From Labyrinthula sp. Ha (Eukaryota; Sar; Bigyra; Labyrinthulida; Labyrinthulaceae): a DNA stretch of 64,000 nt. The translations under genes and the position numbers were made by a program. Of the stretch, positions 56,747 through 64,000 are shown in pieces. The first letter of the stretch is position 1, and each line of letters begins with the position of its first letter. The notes beneath the pieces were generated by a model. That model searched no databases and was not told the origin of the DNA. It saw nothing but the letters and a program-made list of their open reading frames with translations. The stretch lies in the NCBI GenBank assembly GCA_015227615.1, contig JAALGZ010000003.1:1302001-1366000 (forward strand), given 5' to 3'.

Positions 56747-57358
56747 TTAAATTAGCTTTTTGTTCAGGAAATAATTTTTTAGGTTATAAACTTGCCATAA
56801 GCCTAAAGTTAATGAAACCAGGATAGTGAAAATAGTATAAAAGGATATTGAAGAATTTATATCTTCATTTGTCTTTTTCATTTTTTTCTCTTCTTCTTTC
56901 CAAAAATCTAAATCTTTCTTAATAAAGGTCATTTTTTTCTGGAGGTCAGAAAGTTTTTTATCTAGATTTGTTACCTCTTCAGCATCTTTGCTGAGTAAGA
57001 CAGAGGTATCTTTTGCTTGAACGCCAAAATTAAGCTCAAAGTGAACTTGGTTTTTAATAGCTGACAAATTTTCAAAACAGAACTCATACTCGCCTTCTGC
57101 CTCAGTAATAAAATAGAAATTGTTTTCATTGATATCAATGTTCTCCAGGACATTGTTTTGGTTTAAAGAAACCCGAAGGTTGATCCGTGATTTGCCAAAG
57201 TTTGAGTTTTCCACCTTAGTGTTCCCCGATATCATTGAATTTTTGTCAATTTGTTTTAGAAAGCAAGTCACTTCAGAAGATGATATATCAAAAGATAGCG
57301 CATCAGTATTCTCCAGAAACATTATTAGTGAGGTTACCACATGAATGACATTTTTCAT
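56747..57358 (-). CDS. p24/EMP24/TMED family cargo receptor
   Basis: A 203-residue type I membrane protein of the early secretory pathway that packs cargo into COPII and COPI vesicles. Layout: signal peptide (about 1-20), GOLD domain (about 21-115) with the two conserved cysteines Cys32 (SEVTCF) and Cys94 (YEFCFEN) that form a disulfide, a coiled coil (about 125-165, LDKKLSDLQKKMTFIKKDLDFWKEEEKKMKK), one membrane helix (about 170-192) and a short tail ending KKLI. The tail is a KKxx dilysine signal for COPI retrieval. Length and order are those of the family. The start is the first ATG. No intron. Confidence 0.9.
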   Translation of the reverse strand: MKNVIHVVTSLIMFLENTDALSFDISSSEVTCFLKQIDKNSMISGNTKVENSNFGKSRINLRVSLNQNNVLENIDINENNFYFITEAEGEYEFCFENLSAIKNQVHFELNFGVQAKDTSVLLSKDAEEVTNLDKKLSDLQKKMTFIKKDLDFWKEEEKKMKKTNEDINSSISFYTIFTILVSLTLGLWQVYNLKNYFLNKKLI

Positions 57359-60300
57359 TTAGAAACAGATTTTTCCTTAAACTGGGGTAATGCCATATCA
57401 CTGTTTAGTAATGCTTAAATGCTTTTCCTATTTCTGAAATAGAATCCACTACAACAGAAACTGCAGAGTACTTATTCCATAGTATTCAAGGTTAGAATAC
57501 CAGAACTAGATAATTAAGTCTTATTCTGTTATATTTAAATATGATAGAGGAAACCAAGAGCTAAGTTTGAAGTATGACTGTTCGGTGGATGAACCTCCGA
57601 CATATTACAAGTAGTGAACAGAGTTTTAGCATCTCATGATGTGGAGCCAAGTATATTATGGTTAAAATATATTTCAATTGAATTCCTAATGCTAATTTCA
57701 TTTTAATATACCTGTTCATTTTCACTTTACATAGATACCAAATTCCTACTATCTTTGCACCATTATTCACTTCCCTGACAGCACTAACTCTAAAATTAGT
57801 GTGAACTTGATTTAATTTATTTCTCGCCATCTACATATGCACTGTGTACAAGTTTTTATGTTCTTCTTCTTTTACATATTGTGTGTTTGGTACTTACATA
57901 ATTAATCATATCAAAGTTTGTGTTCATTTGTGTATCTAGACTCATGGTGTTTGATCTTGGTTTAACACTTCTTGCATTTTCGTTATAATAGCAACCAGTA
58001 TGAATTTGTCGACCTTGATATCACACTCCTTTTAATTTTCATTTCCAAACAGGCGGTATCCCGGAAATCGTCATGAGTCATATAATAGTTAGAGCTTAAA
58101 GCCCACCAAATATCTGAGCAATATTTCAATGGCAATAATAATGCTACACACATGGATCTACAGTAATGAGGCATGGTTGTATTATTCGAATGCAAATTTT
58201 TAGTTTTATTGTTCATCAACTTTTGTAGTAACTGATTTTGCTAGCGATGCCATTCACCTAAACAATAGTTACCTTAGGTATATGAAGTTAAGGTATATAG
58301 TGGTTTAAACGAAATGAAAGCTGTAATGAAATATAGAAATAAATATAGGAAATAGGCGGGTTAGACATAAATTTTAACCATATCTACAAATAGACTATAT
58401 TTTATTTAATTAATATTGTTATGTCCCGGAGGAATACCAACTTGAAGTAAGGGGTCAAGTTCAATAAGTTCCTTAATGCACGCAGACAAATCAATATGAA
58501 CAGTACCGGGTTTTGTTAACAAAAATAAATGATTATTTGAAAAACCAAGTTACCCACATAGGAAAACCGCAAAAATTGCTGCGATTTGTACACAAAGAAT
58601 TTGTTGAGAACATGGAATGCACTGCAGCCAGAATGAAATTAGCACACATATATTCTCTTAATTAATATTTTGAGAATACTACGCATTAAACACATTTCTA
58701 AAAGATGTGACTAGAACAGACAATATGAGGCAACAAAGCATTGTGTACTGAATATTACACAAGGTTTTTTAGTATTTATTAAGGATTATAGCTTTTCTGA
58801 GGTGCAGTTAGAATATACTTCTTCCAAATGGCTAGAGCAATGGAGACTTTAAGAATGTGTGGCATTTAGATTGATTTCTAATTTATAATTTATTTTTATT
58901 TTCATATAGCACAACCAAATGATATCATAAGAAGACTATACTTTCATTGTGTTAAGAAACACAATTTGGCATAGCGGTTTGGCCTCTATGACCATAATAA
59001 GTAGCTGCATAAGGTATATACATTAGCAGTAAGGTACAAGAGCAAGCAATGCATACCTTACAGTGGAACAATGACAATATAGCAGCTTGAATTGCACGCA
59101 GCTTACTTAATACAATGTTCGATTTAATATTTTACATAAACCTGAATCTGATTAAGTAACACAGAACATTTCCTTGTTTTTTCGATTTTCTCCCATCTTA
59201 CCGAACTAACACACATACTAATATGTTAAAACCTTTGACGAGAGATACTAAATAAATTAATTGCAAAGATGGAATCCTGTGTTTAATATGCAAATTCTTT
59301 GTATTTTTAAAGTACAATAACGTATTTGACGACACTCAATTTGGTTAAGATCAAAAGGAAAATTAGTATTCTTCCATCCCTCAGCCTCTGCTCTAATTTA
59401 TTGGATAAACGTATAAACAATACCCGCGATACTCGGTATTTCATTTTCTTTAAAGGAATGATACGTTATATTTTTCCAGGAACATCTTTTGGTATCTTTT
59501 TTGTAGTTCTAACTACTTTCTTAACTTCTCTGAATTTCCTTGGGATACCACGTTGGTGACTCTGTGCAAAACACGACACAAAACTCTCTCTTGCTTTTTG
59601 CAGCGTCTAATTAACTTTAAGACTTAATTAATAAGCTCTAAATATCATTATTCAAATTCCTTTGGCTATGCATCGATTATTAATACTCTCTTATTAGAAT
59701 GAACACATTAGAGATGATAATACTTCGTTAATGACAAAATAATCCGTTTAAAGGAAGTCGAAAGAAAATTATCTTTCGCCAGATTAGTTATAGCTTTTAA
59801 TAAAAGGGGAAACCGTGTACAAATGGTAGTATAAATACTTTGCACAGCTCATTTTTAGAAATTTACTAGTATTGAGCATATTCATTGTACTCATATTTGT
59901 AGCAGATGTAGATTTCACAAATCTTAGCCTATTCAAATCAATATTTTTTTCAAGGGACTAGGAGAATCCCACTATCTCGGACTAAGCAAAAAGGAACTTT
60001 GAGTTACAATAGGAACGGTTCTTAGTTGTCGTGTGAGTGTTAAGTATTTTCCATATAAGGAGTCTCTGACAACGTTAGATACCGTTGCGAACTTAGGTAC
60101 CAACAAGAATGAGATGTTTATTCTGGCTCTGCATCAAGAAACTCTCGAGATGGAAATTTTCATTTAACTACTCATAATCGGTATATTCTGAGAAACATAT
60201 TAAGCCATTCAAACCAAGCTTACTTCAATACATAAAACAAATAGAGTTATTTGACATGTATTTGCGGTTAGCAACGCTTTCTATAATTGTAACAACCTAA

Positions 60301-63017
60301 TCCTCAATTTACTTCAAATGTTCTAATATGTTTGAGTTTATACCTGTCATTAATTACGAAAGTTTTTTTCAACTTTGTATCACAGGATAAGACCTAGGAC
60401 CACCAACGGTGGTATCTCATTAGAATATCGAGGTTGAATAGAACCAACCCAACGAATGAACAAATCCATTACAGTTCTTTTTCTGGGGATTATTAATGAC
60501 CACAATACAGTGTTTTCTTTGAATATTCTCATTTGATTCATTTTGTCCTGAATTAGTTTGTCTAATGAAATAAAAGAAGTTGTCCTCACTCTAGCATGTC
60601 CCCATTATTAATTGAAATACAAACCTTTGCTAGTACAGGGGTTTAATTTGAATATACTATACGTTGAATTCAATCACATGATTAATCCCCACTTAGCAAA
60701 GCAACAAAAAAGATGAGCTAACACAGTAAATATACTAATTCTGAAGAGAAAAGAATACTATCGATTCTTATAATATATCAAGGCATTTAGCTTGTCTAAT
60801 ATATTGAAACCGTAGATCAAAAAGTAATTTAGACAGCACTTTATACAGGTTAATAGGGTTTTAGAATCCAGAAAAATAAGTGAAAGTTGTATAAGAATAT
60901 GAATAATACGAAAGATGAAGGGCTCGTCGATTTTATTACGCTTAGACTTTGTTACTATCCTTTTTATGTTTCTAACTGAAAAAATGCCAGTTTTTGAAAA
61001 GTATTGCTACAGGAAAATGAAAAGGGATTTTCCCTCATTCCAAATTCAACATTGTGGTTGTATGAATAGATATACAACCACACCCTATAGGTTTAGAAGC
61101 TTAATCCCACAAGTAGAACCACTGGGAAAATATATTCTTACCGAAATTGAGGAGCATACATATAGAAAGAAGAAAATGTAGCACTCTAAACAGTATTGGG
61201 TGTTTAACTAAGCTTGTTGAGCTAGAACATTGAGGATTAAAAGCTGCTATTGAAAAAGAATTATCATTAAGTGCGTTGGGCTGTATTTTAGGGTTTGCAA
61301 TGGGGTATAAATATATAAATGCCCTGACACAGGTACGAGACGTTCTTCATGCATTTGGTGGATGTTATCTTGAGATGTAATATTTTCAGTATCGGCTGAA
61401 AATCTCTTAGAATCACTAAGTATAACAATTTCAGCAATAGTGGAGTGGGCACAGCGATTAAACTAGAAGCTTAAAATGCAAGGTGGTCAGGACTTGTTTA
61501 TCTTCCATAACCAGCATTACTTGCTGTGAAGCATATTCTTACCTCATCTTAAGCTGTCATGAAAGTGACATTGCACATCGAAAACACTGTCAATAAACAC
61601 AGATAAATATTTTTTTCAAACTAAGCAAAACTATTGTTGAGCCCGAGATACTAGGTTCAAGATATTTAGTAGAAGTCTATATTCTGCTTAAAATTCTTAA
61701 GTGCTGTGATATTTGAAGGCGGGTTTCGCCTGCTTTAGAGTTTAAATGTTTTCATCTTCTGGATTGCAGTAGCAAAAAGGTCGAGAAAACAAAGAATGTA
61801 GACATTTGAAGATGCAACAAGATTAACCTTCATTACATCACATGCTCGATTCCGCCCTCCAGTTGAAACTTTGTGGACATAAATATAGTACCGAACAATG
61901 TTTTTTTTGCTGTTTCTGGTTGGTTATAGAGCCTACAGGAGAGACCTCAAGGAATTCAGCAGGCCTGAAATGTAGGAAATAATATAAATCAGTACTATAC
62001 TAATAATATCCGATCTATTAGGAAAGTGAGAGGTAAGAGCCCCTAAAGACATATGTAAGAATGACTTGATGAGAAGAATCCCATTAGTGTAATGGCTATA
62101 ATACATTTTGTGTTAGAGCTTCGCAGGTATACTTATATCTTCTTTCTGTAGTCGATTTCTCTTGAAGAAATATATGTAAAGTTATTTATCTCGATAAAGA
62201 AACTGAGATTACTTACTTCTCTGAGTTCTTCTTTCGAGCACACATCCTGGCTCAGCATCCCTTACGAGTCTCCTTGCTACTAAAAACAGTTCATAGTTGT
62301 TACCGTTAGATGAACTAATCATTCTCCATTACAGTGTCCGTTGTTTTAAATTTGCCGTGTGATTTAACTTTGAGAGTTATTTACTATATTTATGTCAAGG
62401 ACTTTGATGAATGCTTACAAATGGTTTCTCAATTCTAACTGTAGCACTGTGGTTTAAATCACTAATACTGCTAGAGCTTTGCCAGTTTGTTTTTGTTGCT
62501 CATTTTTCTGGTAGATGGATAGGACAGATACCGTCGACAAGCAAGGTATCCAGCATAAAATTAAATGTTTGTGGGTTCACCATGCGGTAAAGCATAGCTT
62601 AGAGAGTTTTAAATTATGCCAGATTTTGTTTCAGGTATTGTGGTGCTCTTTCACTGCCACAAAAACCTGTGATGAACACTGATTATCATTCTGTAAATAC
62701 GGAGTAGAAATTGAAATAACATCTGTGAACTGCTTTTTCAGGTGATAAAACTAATATTGTTCAGAAGAAAAGTTAATAAACTAGATAATAGAAAACCAGT
62801 GTTCTGAGCTAACTGCCAACAAGCTGACAGGCGAGAGCTTATATAACAGATGTGCAGTTATTAGGCGTCCGATTTGAGAAAAATCCTCAATGATTCTTTG
62901 ATTATTGTTCTGATTCTCGTCATCAATAAGAGAATTGGGATTTTTGATTTTTTTCAACTGATTCTGATTTTATTCTGAATATCTGTTTATTATCAAAACT
63001 AAATTGGGCCACACCAA

Positions 63018-63037
63018 CTTGGGCCAAACGGCCCAAG
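63018..63037. repeat. GC-rich perfect hairpin (8-bp stem, 4-nt loop)
   Basis: CTTGGGCC at 63018-63025 pairs fully with GGCCCAAG at 63030-63037 around AAAC. Related TTGGGCC and TTGGCC motifs occur nearby (63004-63010 and about 63190). It is GC-rich in otherwise AT-rich DNA. Confidence 0.6.
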
Positions 63038-63300
63038 AGAATAATTTTTTTTCATTCACCGTTTGAAAATTCATATAAAAGGACATATGGCTTGGGAATA
63101 ATCTGGTAATGGGATGCAGTAGGTCCATATTCTCCGTATTTTGAACAATTTCATACGATGGAAAAATGAAATATTCATTTTGGTCGCTTGGCCAAAGGGC
63201 GTGTGACACAATTTATTATGGAAAATCAGTTGATCATCTCCAATCAATCAAAATGGTTGGGAAACTATTAGAATCAATCAATAGGAAAAATATTGGCAGC

Positions 63301-63327
63301 ATTTTATTGATAAATTATCAATAAAAT
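63301..63327. repeat. AT-rich perfect hairpin (12-bp stem, 3-nt loop)
   Basis: ATTTTATTGATA at 63301-63312 is followed by AAT and by its exact reverse complement at 63316-63327. It lies about 270 bp from the GC-rich hairpin. Both could belong to one small palindromic repeat or MITE-like unit, but terminal repeats were not found. Confidence 0.6.
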
Positions 63328-64000
63328 AAGTTCGATCCGTAAGAGTTACAGGTGAAGTAACTGGAAACATTCAAGACTTGTATCTAAACTGGAGTCCCCC
63401 TTTCTGGTAATCTACCTGCTAAGGTTACCTTGTTTCTCACAACCTAATGAAACTTAGAATGTGCTTCTCACAAACTGTTTATCCCAATCCTAAACTTCTC
63501 TGTTTTATGAACAAACTCTAGTTTTATTCACCATTTGGTATTACTCTTAGACATGTAAACAATAAACAGGAAATTGTTTTCTTGATATTTCCTTTGTCCT
63601 ATCACAACTAGGACCGAGGATTGTGCTTGAATACCGAAGGATGATCATACATTATGCAGAGTTCTCAGAAACCTCTTTTTCCATTAATTGTCTCCATAAG
63701 TCATGTTATCAGTTCAGTAATGTCCTTTTACAGTAAAATAATGTCCACAGAAACTGATCTATAAAACTTAATAATATGATTGGAAGATTTGACGAATCAT
63801 ATCACATATATTTGAATCCTTGTCCACAGAAAACATTTAAAGTGACAGTATCAGACATAACACTGTCTATTATAGCCAACACAAAGAAAATTGGAAATTT
63901 CTTCGAGTAAAATAAAATTGACTAGATTCTCCTTTCGATTGGTACAGTTAGTATAAACAAAATATAAACAAAAAAATGATGAACGACGATATTATCCGAG

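Larger units (their letters stand above)
57359..64000. other. 6.6-kb AT-rich gene desert with two notable hairpins
   Basis: No supported gene. An 88-codon ATG frame at 60915-61181 matches nothing and has no coding bias that I can see. Two perfect inverted repeats lie near the right edge (63018-63037 and 63301-63327), and direct repeats of TTGGGCC surround the first. The rest is plain AT-rich spacer. Confidence 0.5.

Noticed and set aside
60915-61181. 88-codon ATG frame in the last desert
   Set aside because: No family resemblance, and no neighbouring exon with GT-AG tiny introns could be attached. It is most likely a chance frame.
62082-62140. tRNA-like stretch (CCATTAGTGTAATGGCTATAAT resembles a tRNA A box and D arm)
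   Set aside because: No paired anticodon stem follows and no GGTTCGA-type B box or acceptor complement is found downstream. It is chance, or at best a fragment.

Overview
The window is nuclear DNA of a eukaryote: AT-rich, with LTR retrotransposons and a LINE, spliceosomal introns, and genes for Pol III transcription factor TFIIIC, p24 cargo receptors, a Pho80-type cyclin, a Golgi-type fucosyltransferase and mitochondrial SCOT. The genetic code looks standard, since TAA, TAG and TGA all act as stops. Five introns can be placed with confidence and all are 27-30 nt long. A MenA-type prenyltransferase and a protochlorophyllide-reductase-like SDR hint at a plastid-bearing or plastid-derived protist or alga. 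I cannot name the lineage.

Layout. The left half (1-28 kb) is rich in transposons: a broken Ty1/copia fossil on the minus strand (1-about 3.85 kb), an MFS transporter (4.7-6.2 kb), a whole-looking young copia element (6367-11390) inserted in the 3' end of a MenA-like gene (main part 12373-11391, displaced end 6366-6244), a decayed LINE (about 12.6-17.7 kb, minus), a second copia fossil (18.4-19.5 kb, plus), and a broken Ty3/gypsy fossil (about 22.6-27.3 kb, plus).

The right half (28-64 kb) has small, tight gene clusters separated by 3-7 kb of AT-rich DNA in which I see no gene. Cluster 1 is a C2-REEP/HVA22 fusion protein followed 54 bp later by a GT23-like fucosyltransferase. A TFIIIC large-subunit-like gene stands alone. 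Cluster 2 is SCOT, a POR-like SDR without the usual catalytic residues, and a convergent YeeZ-like epimerase with three tiny introns. Cluster 3 is a Pho80-type cyclin and a p24 protein, converging with 3 nt between their stop codons.

Most striking are the fresh copia insertion in the prenyltransferase gene (identical 123-bp LTRs, 5-bp target duplication, host reading frame continuous across the empty site), the ultrashort introns, the degenerate POR-like protein and the C2-REEP fusion. No defence system, CRISPR array, rRNA or convincing tRNA gene is visible.
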